A stretch of 64,000 bases of DNA from Maylandia zebra. Taxonomy: Eukaryota; Chordata; Actinopteri; Cichliformes; Cichlidae. The translations under genes were made by a program, and so were the position numbers. This document shows positions 39,501 through 49,474 of the stretch, one piece after another. The stretch lies in NCBI RefSeq assembly GCF_041146795.1, contig NC_135188.1, positions 2,299,919 through 2,363,918 of the forward strand, given 5' to 3'. Numbering within the stretch: the first letter of the stretch is position 1; each line of letters starts with the position of its first letter. The notes beneath the pieces were generated by a model. It was not told the DNA's origin and did no database searches. It saw only the letters and a program-made list of their open reading frames with translations.

Positions 39501-40882
39501 CATTCCCACCTCTCTTTGCACAGGGCCACACTGGCTGGCAAGTGATTAATTGAGGGTTTACTGCTCACCATAAATTGTTCTCCTCCTCTACGGCTCCCCC
39601 GAGGGCCAGCCACTTTTTACAGCTCAAGGCCCAGGCGAGAGACGCGCCGCACGCGCACACACAAGGCTGGCTAAATAAAATACTGTTTAGAGTAACAAGA
39701 GGAGGGCTGCAAGTGTGGCTGGGGGGGAGAAACAGTCAAGCTTTGTTACTCGGTTTTAGCTGGAAGATTAGTGATTCTTGTGGCTTTGCACACCTCATAC
39801 ATTCATTCATAGCTGCAGCTTGAGCATGCACACAGCCTTGCTCTCGCACTCGCGTGCATTCCGATGTAACATCGCATCCCGTGCGTGCACACTCCCACCG
39901 GCCACCTCTGAGCTGGAGGTTAAAAGGCCTTGCTGTCAATCACTGCGGCTGCTGACATCAGCGAACATGGCACAGCAGAGTCTGCTCTTTAAAAGCAGCG
40001 AGCGGGAGGGAGTGTGTCAGAGGGGCAAGAGGTAGATCGGGAATGAAGGAGCCCTCTAACTGGGTTAAGAAAGTGCATGCTGCCCCCCCGCCCCTCTCCA
40101 CTCTGCACTGGGAGGGGAAAGACCCTTTTAGTGGGGTACAAATTGTCAATGGGGCAGAAATGAAGTGTTTGAAGGAAGCTCAGGTCCAAGCCAGTGTCAG
40201 TGCTGGGCCTGCAGATTAGCTTTTCATTAACTGCAGCACTTTACATACTGTATTAACCCACAGTGTGGAGACGGAATAAGGCACATTCACTCTAACCTGC
40301 CACATCGTAACAGTGGTTCATTGTTTCATTAACCATTTAAAACTAAATAAACGCAACCACATTAACTCTGTTTGGTTAAAACTCATTTATTAATAAAATG
40401 TTGCTAAAGCTGCAGTCTCAGCGACAACATGGAGGTAAACAGTTTCATTTGTCCAGGTGTATCAACTCGAACCAAAGTGTTTAGTTTATTCATCCATTCA
40501 TACGAGGACTCGAGTTTCTGTAACGCCTGTCTTGGCAATCGATCCAACAGCTTTCACTAAACACACGTGAACCTCATGGGGGTAAAAACTCAAGGATGCT
40601 CACACTGATGTGATAGATAATTGGTTTTCTATGCATTTGTTCTCGGGAGACGGAATATTGATTTAAAATATCGTACATTTCATGTTGTTCTTTCGGTTTC
40701 CAATGTGACTTTGTTTTGTTTTTGTAGCGTCGGCGTGTGAATTTGTTGAAATTGTGGATCTGCTGCTGAAATCTGGAGCTGACCCAACTATCACAGACCA
40801 GGAAGGTTGTCTTCCTGAGGAGGTCACTGATTCCCGTGCGATCTCCCTTCTCCTGCGTGGGTACACTACTTCGAAAGGCTGA
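12320..40882 (+). CDS. acbd6: acbd6, acyl-CoA-binding domain-containing protein 6 (8 coding exons, 298 aa)
   Basis: Join of 12320-12598, 12800-12864, 13301-13397, 19582-19655, 22898-23003, 25704-25793, 38861-38891 and 40728-40882: 897 nt, all phases consistent (human protein 282 aa, from memory). Residues 1-60 are a Ser/Asp/Gly-rich acidic tail. Residues 61-147 form the acyl-CoA-binding domain, with the YKQ signature at 91-93 and the expected ligand-contact residues Lys92, Lys114 and Tyr133. Residues 148-205 are a linker containing TGFGAAVSSLYQEE. Two ankyrin repeats occupy about 206-237 and 238-272, with the C-terminus at 298. The family binds long-chain acyl-CoA in cytosol and nucleus and stimulates N-myristoyltransferases; human loss causes a neurodevelopmental movement disorder. 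The ATG has A at -3 and G at +4. Intron 6 uses a GC donor. Confidence 0.97.
12800..12864 (+). CDS. acbd6: acbd6 exon 2 (residues 94-115)
   Basis: Reads VKVGKCNTPKPGFFDFEG then QRKW, with Trp115 split across the junction. Contains Lys114, which aligns with the ACBP ligand-binding Lys54. Acceptor tatag, donor tg|gtaagt. Confidence 0.96.
12865..13300 (+). other. acbd6 intron 2
   Basis: 436 bases, of which about 190 (12921-13110) are an interspersed repeat. Intron 1 (12599-12799) is only 201 bases with nothing notable. Confidence 0.85.
12921..13110 (+). repeat. Teleost interspersed repeat fragment
   Basis: The run from tcaattcaattcac through cagtcgcctcattgtaaggcaaag to ctggcagaaccaggctcagg is a recognisable, diverged copy of a high-copy repeat seen across percomorph genomes. 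No coding capacity. I do not recall its class with certainty. Confidence 0.55.
13301..13397 (+). CDS. acbd6: acbd6 exon 3 (residues 115-147)
   Basis: Completes Trp115 and encodes the last acyl-CoA-binding helices (QAWKQLGDMDQEQAMQEYIS) with Tyr133 at the ACBP Tyr73 position. Acceptor aacag, donor aag|gtaatt, phase 0. Confidence 0.95.
13795..14310 (-). mobile_element. Penelope-like retroelement 3' remnant
   Basis: On the minus strand a frame gives RRSCPPSLEGERTLFNDANV followed by QIFHRLFEKGAHL, resembling the end of the GIY-YIG-endonuclease part of Penelope-like elements (a block of the type 'F-D-NV-I---E--WFERGVKEA'). It is followed by the familiar 3' tail gaagcctcttgga...gaaacatcttcaag...gatgactgagaa. 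Stops and gaps are present, so it is inactive. Assignment is from memory of these families. Confidence 0.55.
15780..15793 (+). repeat. Left target-site duplication of the retroposon
   Basis: AACATTTTAGTTCT, identical to the copy at 16479-16492. Confidence 0.75.
15794..16478 (-). mobile_element. Retroposon with poly(A) and 14-bp target-site duplication
   Basis: The 14-mer AACATTTTAGTTCT occurs at 15780-15793 and 16479-16492, exactly flanking this segment. The segment begins (plus strand) with a long T tract, that is, a poly(A) tail of a minus-strand retroposon. A second internal poly(A) lies at 15921-15899, and a pyrimidine-rich and GTTT-repeat section at 16104-15930. The 5' end is near 16478. 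No protein is encoded. Target duplication plus poly(A) indicates LINE-type reverse transcription; the source family is not recognised. Confidence 0.7.
16479..16492 (+). repeat. Right target-site duplication of the retroposon
   Basis: AACATTTTAGTTCT, identical to the copy at 15780-15793. Only one copy would remain if the insertion were removed, rejoining the older repeat. Confidence 0.75.
18021..18260 (+). mobile_element. tRNA-headed SINE-like repeat, diverged
   Basis: The start gtgtctgtagctcaggacgctgagg resembles a tRNA A box (TAGCTCAG), and gatggtgagattcctgg about 35 bases on resembles a decayed B box (GGTTCGATTCC). The following ccaaagtatccttgggaaag...ctgaaccccaagttgcccc is the usual body of this teleost repeat. 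It is a decayed copy, not a functional tRNA gene. Confidence 0.6.
19582..19655 (+). CDS. acbd6: acbd6 exon 4 (residues 148-172, linker)
   Basis: 74 nt giving ERRGAERRTGFGAAVSSLYQ then EEMI and a split Arg172. The TGFG...VSSLY stretch matches the linker of the mammalian protein. Acceptor ttacag, donor ag|gtatct. Confidence 0.93.
19656..22897 (+). other. acbd6 intron 4 (3.2 kb)
   Basis: Mostly unique-looking sequence. It has a short (TG)n at 21026-21049 and, at 21360-21440, an AT-rich patch with an octamer ATGCAAAT (21380-21387) and several TAAT/ATTA words. No exon seen. Confidence 0.8.
22898..23003 (+). CDS. acbd6: acbd6 exon 5 (residues 172-207)
   Basis: Encodes EEDKNIFDYCRDNNIEY through NVDVNIRDEE, the helical region leading into the first ankyrin repeat. 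Acceptor ttctcag after an 8-C run, donor gag|gtatct, phase 0. Confidence 0.96.
23004..25703 (+). other. acbd6 intron 5 (2.7 kb)
   Basis: No gene or clear transposon. A T22 run lies at 25500-25521, shortly before the exon 6 acceptor. Confidence 0.8.
25704..25793 (+). CDS. acbd6: acbd6 exon 6 (residues 208-237, ankyrin repeat 1)
   Basis: Thirty codons, GRALLHWACDRGHKEMVSLL then LQHKAEINIQ: a canonical ankyrin repeat. The exon ends cag|gcgagt, a GC donor. The nearest GT, at 25798-25799, would add four bases and give a stop three codons on when joined to exon 7, so the GC site must be used for the full protein. Confidence 0.95.
25968..25991. repeat. (CAT)8 microsatellite
   Basis: Twenty-four bases of perfect CAT trinucleotide, 175 bases into intron 6. 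Confidence 0.9.
28137..28415. mobile_element. 279-bp MITE flanked by TTAA
   Basis: Ends are CCTCCGAAG... and ...CTTGGAGG, with TTAA at 28133-28136 and 28416-28419, so the inverted ends read TTAACCTCC(G/A)A. Near the right end is the perfect palindrome GTCCACATATGTGGAC. TTAA target sites are typical of piggyBac-type (also Kolobok) elements. No coding capacity. Similar copies are common in teleosts, from memory. Confidence 0.65.
29873..29887. promoter_or_regulatory. Candidate paired homeodomain sites
   Basis: CTAATTCTAATTAAA gives two close TAATT cores in a low-repeat part of intron 6 (about 29830-30060). LIM-homeodomain proteins bind TAATT-type cores. Such words arise by chance in AT-rich DNA, so this is only a candidate. 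Confidence 0.2.
32215..32690 (+). mobile_element. Rex3/RTE-like LINE fragment, 3' end of the reverse-transcriptase ORF
   Basis: The plus-strand frame contains LLPQVEELKYLRSFFPNN, then GAASATRALYWSAVVKKAE, as in the C-terminal part of RTE-clade reverse transcriptases (a block like LPQVEEFKYLG, then IGAAS...LYRSVVVKKE). The tail (ggcgaggtgttccaggcac...gagctgggggaggtggctgggg...ggctgctgcccccacaacctgaccctgg) matches the usual ending of these ORFs. Internal deletions and stops make it dead. Confidence 0.75.
38861..38891 (+). CDS. acbd6: acbd6 exon 7, 31-nt microexon (residues 238-248)
   Basis: Reads DDEGQTALHY plus the first base of Ala248, the start of ankyrin repeat 2. Acceptor tttttacag, donor g|gtaaga. 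At 31 nt it is not a multiple of three. Confidence 0.95.
38892..40727 (+). other. acbd6 intron 7 (1.84 kb)
   Basis: No exon or clear repeat. It includes a GC-richer, low-repeat part at 39230-39960. Confidence 0.8.
40728..40882 (+). CDS. acbd6: acbd6 exon 8 (residues 248-298 and stop)
   Basis: Completes ankyrin repeat 2 (ASACEFVEIVDLLLKSGADP) and the C-terminus (GCLPEEVTDSRAISLLLRGY, then TTSKG and TGA). Acceptor tttttgtag. Confidence 0.96.
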
Positions 40883-41057
40883 GTCGGCCTTGCATCCCAC
40901 CACCCTGTTATTCCAATCTCCTAGTCTCCTCCCTGCTCCCCTCTTTTGCCCAGCCTTCCCATAATCCTTCATTCATCCCTGCAGAGACTTCTTTCCCCCT
41001 TTTCAGCCCTAACAGTCTGTAGACCTGGACTGCAGACGGGTTTTGTTTTCTATTTTG

Positions 41058-41059
<2 letters not shown>

Positions 41060-41095
<36 letters not shown>
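41060..41095 (+). repeat. T36 homopolymer in the acbd6 3' UTR
   Basis: Thirty-six T, about 180 bases after the stop codon, preceded by a T-rich stretch and followed by cctctcccccaccc. Confidence 0.95.
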
Positions 41096-41647
41096 CCTCT
41101 CCCCCACCCAAATTGTTGAGGTGACTTTGATTTCATTGGTTTAGCTCTTTTTGAGCTGCGGTTGTAAACATTAGTCATTCAATTTAATACACAAGGGCAC
41201 TGCATGTATTTTCAGTCTTCTATATACTGTATTGACTATCTGCACAGTAGGGTTGGGTGATATGACGGTTACTGTAAGACAGATTTATGAACTGATAAGG
41301 TATAGCTACAAGACTTTGACTGGAGATGGTGCAATTAAATGAGCTGGACAGCATATTGGCAATATATAAATGACATTGTGTGCATCTGTGTGTTAAAGCA
41401 TCTGTATTTATCCGGCATCACCAGATCAAGCAAAAACAGACATCCCCATTCACTTATCTATAAACGCTATAAGATATCACAATATTTATCATCATCACGA
41501 CATGGTGTAACATCCAAATCCATCAGAGAATCCCATACATATCACCCACTCCTACTGCAACCAGCCAGGCCTTTTAATCAGTTTAGTCTGTTCTAGTGGT
41601 TTGTTCATGATTCTGTTAGGTACCAAGGAATGCTTTCCACGTGTTTC

Positions 41648-41653
41648 ATTAAA
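41648..41653 (+). terminator. Candidate acbd6 poly(A) signal (ATTAAA)
   Basis: ATTAAA followed by the GT-containing sequence gtgttctgc. It is a variant hexamer, about 770 bases after the stop. Confidence 0.35.
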
Positions 41654-42108
41654 GTGTTCTGCAAACCTGCGTCCTTGACTTCCTGTTATCTGTTCAAAAA
41701 GAAGCCTTAAGCACTGTTCTAGAGTTCCCCGTGTGAGTGATGTAACCCGATTCCACTTGGGCGTCTTTCTCCACGTACATGTTTACATAAATGTGTGAGG
41801 CCATGGCCCACACTGCTGACGAGCGACGTCCGCAGAGCTGCTCGTCTTGCCAATGGACCAATGAGCTTGTGCAATGGTGATGCGTCTGCCTGCGCCTGCT
41901 TCACATGTGTTGGAGCTTTCGGATTTTAGTGAAACCTGCACATGATGATCACCTGATCCAGATTGTTCTCACGGTCATGTTTGTAGTTTTACGCTCCTAG
42001 ATTCATATTTTTGGATAAATCTATTTTTTGTGAGCATTCTTGATTTCCAAGTCTGTAAATGCATCATTGATGATCTGCTTGAATCCAAGGAGGGCGCATT
42101 GCTATGGT

Positions 42109-44850
42109 CAGTGTTGGGGAGTAATGGAATACATGTACCTGCGTTACATATTTAAAATACAAAATATGAGTAACTGTCTTCCATTAGTTACCGTTTAAGA
42201 AGGTGATATTCAGAATATGCTCTCTCTATTTTTAGTAATTCCACTCTGGTGGAAACCCAAACAAAACGCGCATTAAGAGGCTCTAATGTCTGTCTCAATC
42301 TCGCAGCTGCATAATGACGTGAAGAAATATTTTTAAAATTATTATTCAAAAAATGATTTAATATGAAGGCAACAGGCAGAGTGTTGCAGGCATCGCCCTA
42401 AAGCATGTAGCCTGATGGGTGGTGTAGTCCGTGATGTGTCTGTGAGCCAGGGAGGAGAAAAGGAAAAGTAGGAGCTGTCACGGAGCAGAAACGGGAGCTG
42501 GAAGCATGTAAATATAATAATAACCACTGCAGCCAAACAGAGCCTGACGAGCCCAGCTGTAAGTAAGCTGTTAAGACTCGACTCTACACAGTGTTCGTGT
42601 TTTCCTCCGAAAACAATAAGCTCCGTTGGAGCCTTTCAACGTCTCTCTCTGTCTCTCACTAGCAAAGTTGACCCAGACAACAAAGTAAAGCTAGTTTTCA
42701 GCTACGAGCCCGACACGAACCCGACGAACCCTTTACTATGGTTCGGAGCCGCGGACCTGTTTTATATACGCGCGGAATAGTTTTCTACACGAGATCGCTG
42801 CAAAAAGTGCAGCTTTACCTAATGTCCACCTACTGTTACTCATTTATATTAAGATTTAAACATCTTGTTTGTTGGTGGTGTTGGTATGGTGAGTAACCTT
42901 CAGTAATAGTAATAAATCACCAGTGTTGGGACTAACGCGTTATTAAGTAACGCGTTACAGTAACTACGTTATTATTGTGGTAACGAGCACGGTAACTAGT
43001 TATTATGCCAAAATCAGGAACGCATTACTCGTTACTGGGATTTAGATAGGGTCGTTACTCGTTACTTCGAGTGGTGGCTATCGCGGAGCTTCCACAGATT
43101 CAGTAACATTAGCAAGTGGTGGAGGCCAGCAGGTGGATGAAGGAAAAGAGACCCGAGGCGGCCGCCGGTCCAAGTGTGAACTGAACTTCAGGTAAGAAGT
43201 TCTGACCTGCAGTCTCTCTGGGTCAGATATGAACCAAGTTTAGGTGGAGTTTATTTTCGTTATTCTGACTTTTTCCGTACACCGTGCTAGCTAGCATGAC
43301 GGAGTTTCTATACAGCTGGGTGGTGCTATGTTACTGATGTTGAACTTTATTTTGTTCATAAGTTATTAGAGTTGCCAACCGTCCCGTCTGGTATTCAGAG
43401 AAAATATTACGCGTTTCTTATTGAGGTGAAAAGGAACAGTTTGTCCCGTAATTCAGCTACAATGAAAAAGACACAAAGCTGGAGTTATTCTGTCTTTGCT
43501 GCACAGCTGCCTCTTCTTCTCTCATTCTCTCCCCCTCCCTCTCCTGTTTCTACTTCAATCATGAAACTGATCAATGATCAGCTGATCGGCTCTCTTGTTT
43601 GTTTATCGCTCACTTTGCGCCGAAAGAGGAAACCAGCGGATGTCGCGCTAAACAGCAGCAGCACGTTTAAGCTTGATCAGCTGTTGTTATAATTTATTTC
43701 ATATTAATTTCTAGTATCAGCTGATGTTTGCTGGAGCCACAGCTGTAAAGCTGCTGGTCATGATGTCGGTTTGGTTATGTGATGAGAGGGAAACATGAAG
43801 ATGAAACCAGGAGATGTGATGATTCATCATCAGAGCTGTGATGGAGAAACAGGTTTACCTTTTAGGTGACATGGATGAGTTGAAGGGAAGTTATGAACTG
43901 TTTCTGAGAGACAAATAACACCAGGATCCTTTTTTAGGTAGCTGACAGCTGGTAACTGTGCAGCAAAGTGTTGCCAGGGGGGCATGTAGGGCATTAACAG
44001 GGAAAGGGGGGCACAAAGAAATACTTTTCTTTCTTATTCTCATTTAAAATGTCTCGCTTTTAAAAAATAATTATCTGAATCTTACAACAAACGATTGATA
44101 GATTGATGCATATATACCATCAGAACAGTGAACATCACTGTCACAACAGTCAGTGTTTATTTTCATTCAAAGGCTTTATGATTTTTCCTATAATGGTGGG
44201 CTGGTCTCTAGTCAAAATGTCCGGGCCAATTTTCTGTCCCAGTCCAGCTCTGTATGCAGCTCATCTGCAGTCTGGTGTTACCTACATCTTCCTATTCAGA
44301 AGGCAGAATTTCTGAGTTCTGAGTACAATCAAAAGCACCACGACTGCAGTTTTTGTGTTGGATGTAAAAGGCGCACATGACGCTGTGACGTAGGCTAGAA
44401 TCATGGCAGCAGTCAATGACGGTCCAGGCGTGGGATTTCTCTCGTGGAAATATGCACATTATCTTTTCCTTTCTATTGGTCGGTGGCACAGTGCACTGTG
44501 GCAAGTAGGCAAGCTAGAAGGCTGGCAAAGTTATGGAAGCAACACATTAACAAGAGAATTCTGAGTAAAACCAAAGTTACTTTCCCTAGTAACTAGTTAC
44601 TTTGAAAGTAACGAGTAACTTGAAGTAACTGAGTTACTTTTGAGAGAAGTAACTAGTAATGTAACTAAGTTACTATTTTAAAGTAACTTACCCAACACTG
44701 TAAATCACACAGCAATAGTTCATTCATGTAGTTGTAAGAAGCATGATAATATATTAAGTAATCCAAAGTATTTAGAATACGTTACAAAATACATTTTGGG
44801 ACATGTAATCTGTAGTGGAATACATTTTAAAAGTAACCTTCCCAACACTG
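42109..44850. mobile_element. Outer hAT-type non-autonomous element, carrying a second element
   Basis: Ends are CAGTGTTGGGGAG... and ...TTCCCAACACTG, flanked by GCTATGGT (42101-42108) and GCTATGAT (44851-44858), an 8-bp target duplication with one mismatch, as expected for hAT elements. Without the inner insertion and one copy of its duplication it would be about 954 bp. No transposase frame is visible. Confidence 0.8.
42921..44700. mobile_element. Inner hAT-type element nested in the outer one (1780 bp)
   Basis: Ends are CAGTGTTGGGACTAACG... and ...AACTTACCCAACACTG, flanked by a perfect 8-bp duplication TAAATCAC at 42913-42920 and 44701-44708. Subterminal sequence is dense in GTAAC/GTTAC words (GTTACTCGTTACT and similar). 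The longest frames are about 106 and 75 codons and do not resemble a hAT transposase, so it depends on enzyme supplied from elsewhere. Perfect flanks suggest it is younger than the outer copy. Confidence 0.88.
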
Positions 44851-45316
44851 GCTATGATTAAGTGCACGTGCAGTTGCACATACAAAACACCTGATCGTTA
44901 ACAGCAGCAACGTCGTTTAAGGTAGAAGCAGGCCTCATTACAATAAACCTGATCAATAATCAAAACCAAATCTGGGGGGGAAAAGTTTTATATATTCATA
45001 ATTACTAAGACGACATTTACTGGAGCTTAAACTTCAACACATGCACAAAGTATTTGTTCTTTTCTAACCTCCAACAACATGTTCGGTTCCTTAGGTTTCG
45101 GTGGCCTGATGGACACAATTGTTTTAATTCAAACATTTAAGCCACGTCCCCACGTGACCAGCAGAGACTGTAGTCCACAGAGCACAAACACAACATATTG
45201 TATATAGAGAGCAGCCTGTGCATGATTATGTCATATAAGGAGGAATCTGGATGTTCTCCAAAAATAACCAACACATGGTCAGAGTCCAAATCAGCTTTAC
45301 TGGTCCTCAGCTCTAT

Positions 45317-45317
<1 letters not shown>

Positions 45318-45384
<67 letters not shown>
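45318..45384. repeat. (AC)n microsatellite, 67 bp
   Basis: Uninterrupted AC dinucleotides between acbd6 and lhx4. Confidence 0.97.
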
Positions 45385-45386
<2 letters not shown>

Positions 45387-48300
45387 GCAGCAGACGAGAA
45401 TGCACTAAATCTGGATCCTGCTTCTTAACTACAGATTCACGAAGACGTCGTGCACGTTTTGGGGACAAAGCTTAATCCTTTACTCTCAAACACACAGCTT
45501 TGCTTCCCCCACCCTCCTGCACTGTGTTGCACTGGAAATCTGCTCTAACACACAAGGCGTTAGATAACTGTCTCAACATGTCAGCCACTCGCAGATCTGT
45601 GACAGCTTTACATGGCCTGGTGAGGATCAGTAGTCATCGCGTAGGGGGGTAGCGGTTCAAATTCGATTTTTCGTCCTGACAGGTGTTGTTGTGCTGGCAG
45701 TAAATTCAGATGCAAGTGAGGTGTGCTGTACACGAGTTGAATTAAGATCCCTCCACGTGATTTCGAAATCTGCATCCGTGTCTCGTTCAGCCCTGCTTTC
45801 ACAAGTCTCAGCGGGGAAGAGGCCTCAGAGTTTTTATTTCATCTTCCACTTTTGTAGACTCCGGCCAAAGAAGCTTCCTCAATGAAATTGTGTCCATGTC
45901 AGCTCATGAATTTTGAGGAGGAACCCTGCATAAGCTAAGACGGCGCCTTTTGAGTATTCAACATGAGTCCGAGACATGATGCTCTACAATCCCACAAAGA
46001 GACAACCGCTGACCATCTCGTCATTATGAATTCTGTCCACATCCAGCCATTAGGCTGTTGGTGTATCTCTAAAGCCTGTTTGGGTCTCGGCGTTGTCTCC
46101 CCGTTGCTTCCTAAACCCCGTTATACTTGCTTGAGGTAAGAGAGAATGACGGCAGTCGTGCTTCCCTCCCGGCTCGTCTGCGAGACTCTGACACTAAGCC
46201 CATTATGCTTCCATTATGGGGCTTCAATTTTCCTCTGAGCTTTTCACTTCTGACACGGCAGCTCCCTCCCTCCTCAAACCGCAGACTCATACCCCCCAAG
46301 GCCTAGTGCTGCACGGCCGTTCAGTTAGGAACTTCAGTACGTTTTTAAAGTACCAGCCCTGATTCTTATTCAACGGCAGTTATTTAAAATTGCACTAAGA
46401 TGCATAATATGACAACGTTACATGTAAGCAGGCGTCAACAACAAAACATACGAGACAAAGCTAACTTTGCACATTTATACTTCAGTAATGTTTTAGGGCA
46501 ACTTTGACAGCAAAGTAATTAACACTTATGAGATTCAGCGTCTTCCTCAAGAAGCTGACATGTGGCTGCAAAACTAGTGAGTACAATTAGCCATATAGCA
46601 ACACAGCAAACCATGTCATTTGTAAGATGTTATTAAAAAAGACACTAACACCACATACATGACAGCAGTGTAGCCTTGCATGTACCTGAGGTGAGGCCTA
46701 GCATAAAGTTAGTGGCCGAGTTGGCACCCACCTGTCACGCCAGCCCAGACCCATCTTTAACTAATTTGGCGATCATGTGGAAAAATAAAATCCAAATGGA
46801 TTCTCACAGGGAAAACAAAACCGTGCTATTCCTAACTGTGGGAAACTACTGCACAGTCTTCAGAGGCAGATTCTGGGGCGATTTTTTAGTTTCAGGGTGA
46901 GCCAGCAGGTATTTATAACAAGCATTATTGTCAGCATTACTGACACCTGCATGCAACCAAAGCCTCCTTAATCCCGACTAGAAACAGAAACCCAAACTTC
47001 TTGTTCCTTGGCTGATAAGTGTACACAATTTATTTACTATTTATTTATTCGTCAGTACAGAAAAGCGTAGCTGGGATGTTGAGGAATTATAGCGTCATTC
47101 TGCACACTGCCTCTCCTTTACTTTCTCTCTCCCGTAAAAGCCATACCATGTTCCTGCTTTGGCCCGCTCTTAATGCAAGCCTTTACCTCGCCACAGCCCT
47201 TCCTCCATCTTTTCTTTATGCTGCAGCACGCCCCCCACACCCACTCTCAGCAGCAGCGTGGTTAGGAACCCAGCAGTAAGCAAAAATCCCCCTGCTGCTG
47301 AAACAGTCTCCACTAATACCAGATTGGTTTAGTGGTGGCTTGGACTGCGCTCGTGTGCGTTTGTGCAGGTTTGTGTGTCCTCCACTCTGGTGCCTATGTG
47401 TAGTTTGCGTTGATGAAGAAGCGTTGCCACTAACTACCGAAACCAAAAAGTTGATGTTTAAGACTTAAGGCGGAAAACAGAGGCTTGGTTCTGAGTTACA
47501 TTCGAGATTTTTCTTCAGTACAGCTACACATTGTCATCTACCTGATTTGGCTACCTGTAACCTATCGGATTTCTGTGGAGTGGAAAAGTCCCAGTTTCAC
47601 ATTAAAACAGCATTGAGCTCACAACCTTGAGGGTGTCATTGAGAGGCCTCCGTTTGACTCCAGATCCTCTTTAAGACTCACTCCGTCATGCTGCGGATCA
47701 TTGTTCACTGCAGGCTGGATGAAGTTGTTTGGGGAGAAAAATGTCCTGTCTCAACGCTGCAAGATTGACTTTCGGTCTGAAAACAAATCCTATCTATTTT
47801 GCATGTTAATTTATTCCCTTTTGCTTGAGAAGGGAAAAAAAACAGTTTCCTTGAGGAAGTTTGTAATAAAAGCCTTGCGATCGATGATAATGGCATTTGT
47901 GCTTGTGTTTGTCATCTTCGCAAAAGCAACAGTGGTGGAGTTTCCACAGATTTATTTGTATACTAGTGCTGTAAGTGGCGTGTAAATTATCCTAACTGTC
48001 CGTGTGGCTCTTTATCTTTGTAAGCCAGTACTATTAGACCCTATCCATTAATGCCCATAACCCAGCCAATCAATGCTTAAATAAAAATCAGCTCAATTTG
48101 TAGCATTTTATGCAAACGTGCAAACTCCAACCAGGCTGACTCTTTGCTTTTTGTTTTTATAATGCTACAGGAATAGCTAAAACACAAAGGAATCGATATC
48201 ACTTACGTTTGGGTTGTGTTGGCCTGCTCTCAAACAAATGCTGCACGTTGCTGCATAGAAATGAGTTTCATACGGATGTACACTGTGCTGTAATTTCATT

Positions 48301-49131
48301 ATAATTCTATACATGCTGCGCTTAGCCAACACCATAGTCACAGGGAGTAAATCCATTGTAACTCGTGAGCTTTTATCAATGCAGCAGGAACTGCATGTGT
48401 GTGAGTGCCAGTTACAACTAACGACGCTGGGTTCACTGCACTGACACGGAGCCCACACGTGACTGTTTTGTATCATTTCGTGGTAGCGTCTCAGGGGTGA
48501 CGGCGCCGATCGTTCTGTCTGCTGTTTTGGTTGAAATGTGTTCAACATGTGAATTTTAACAATTTTGAAATCAGTGTCTATGAAGCAGCTCCAGCGTTAC
48601 TTTATGTTGTGCATGTATTAGGATGCTTATGTGCTAAACTAAGAAGGCCTCTGTCACACCCTCACGTTTCCATTGCAGACTCCTGCTGGGACTCACTGTT
48701 ATTTTCTGTTTTCACGTTAAGTACAGATGAAAATGTGCAGAGGAGGCCTTTTAGGTAATAATTACTGCAACTAAAATTTAATTTAATAACTAAATAATTT
48801 TTTGTAGTATTACAGTCATCTTAGGGTATTTTTTTACTGGCCTCTCAGCAAATTGTTTATTTACCAGCTCGACATGTGCGAGCACGCTGCCTGCATATGG
48901 ATCATGTTCCCGCTTTGCCTGACTACAAAGCACATTTGCCTATATTTCACAATTAGTTAGCAGCTCAGGGATTAAGGGTAGATTTGACAGTGCAGTGCTG
49001 CAATCTGCTGTTGTGTCTCTTTAGCACTGAGAGGATCAGAGAAATAGCCAGCGAGCATCTGTTTCTGCACTTGTTTTATTTCTCTCTCCGGCTTTCTTTC
49101 CTTAATCTCTCTTCATGCATCTTTCTTGTCA

Positions 49132-49172
49132 CCCCCCCCCCCCCCCCCCCCCACCCACCCACCCACCCACCC
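49132..49172. repeat. C21 run followed by (ACCC)n
   Basis: Twenty-one C and then five ACCC units. The G-rich complement could form a quadruplex; homopolymer length is also an assembly risk. Confidence 0.92.
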
Positions 49173-49474
49173 GGAGAGCGAGAGCGGAAAGCAGTATCAA
49201 TCACTGTTAACTGACTGACCACTGTCTGTTGGTGGTACTAAATGGATCCCCACAATTGAATAGAGGCCTAAGTGTGTGGTAAATGCTCTCAATGGGTAAA
49301 TGAATTTGCGGGTTAACTCGCTCTAAGAGCGTTTCAATAAGGCAAAATAATAAAAACACCTACAGCACATATTTTTCTTTTGATATATTAAAAACAAAGT
49401 CCAGCTGAAAATCTTAAGTCTCGCATTCATCACCGCAGGCCCGGAGTACGAAAAGAAAGCAGCCGAGCGTAACC

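Larger units (their letters stand above)
40883..41670 (+). other. acbd6 3' UTR (approximate end)
   Basis: Follows the TGA at 40880-40882. It carries a T36 run and possible ATTAAA poly(A) signals at 41335-41340 and 41648-41653. No AATAAA is seen. The true end cannot be fixed without transcripts. Confidence 0.45.
41671..49474. other. Convergent intergenic region between acbd6 and lhx4
   Basis: Apart from the nested hAT elements (42109-44850), a (CA)n run and a C-rich run, I see no gene. 45400-49100 is unique-looking with only short, unsupported frames. Confidence 0.7.
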
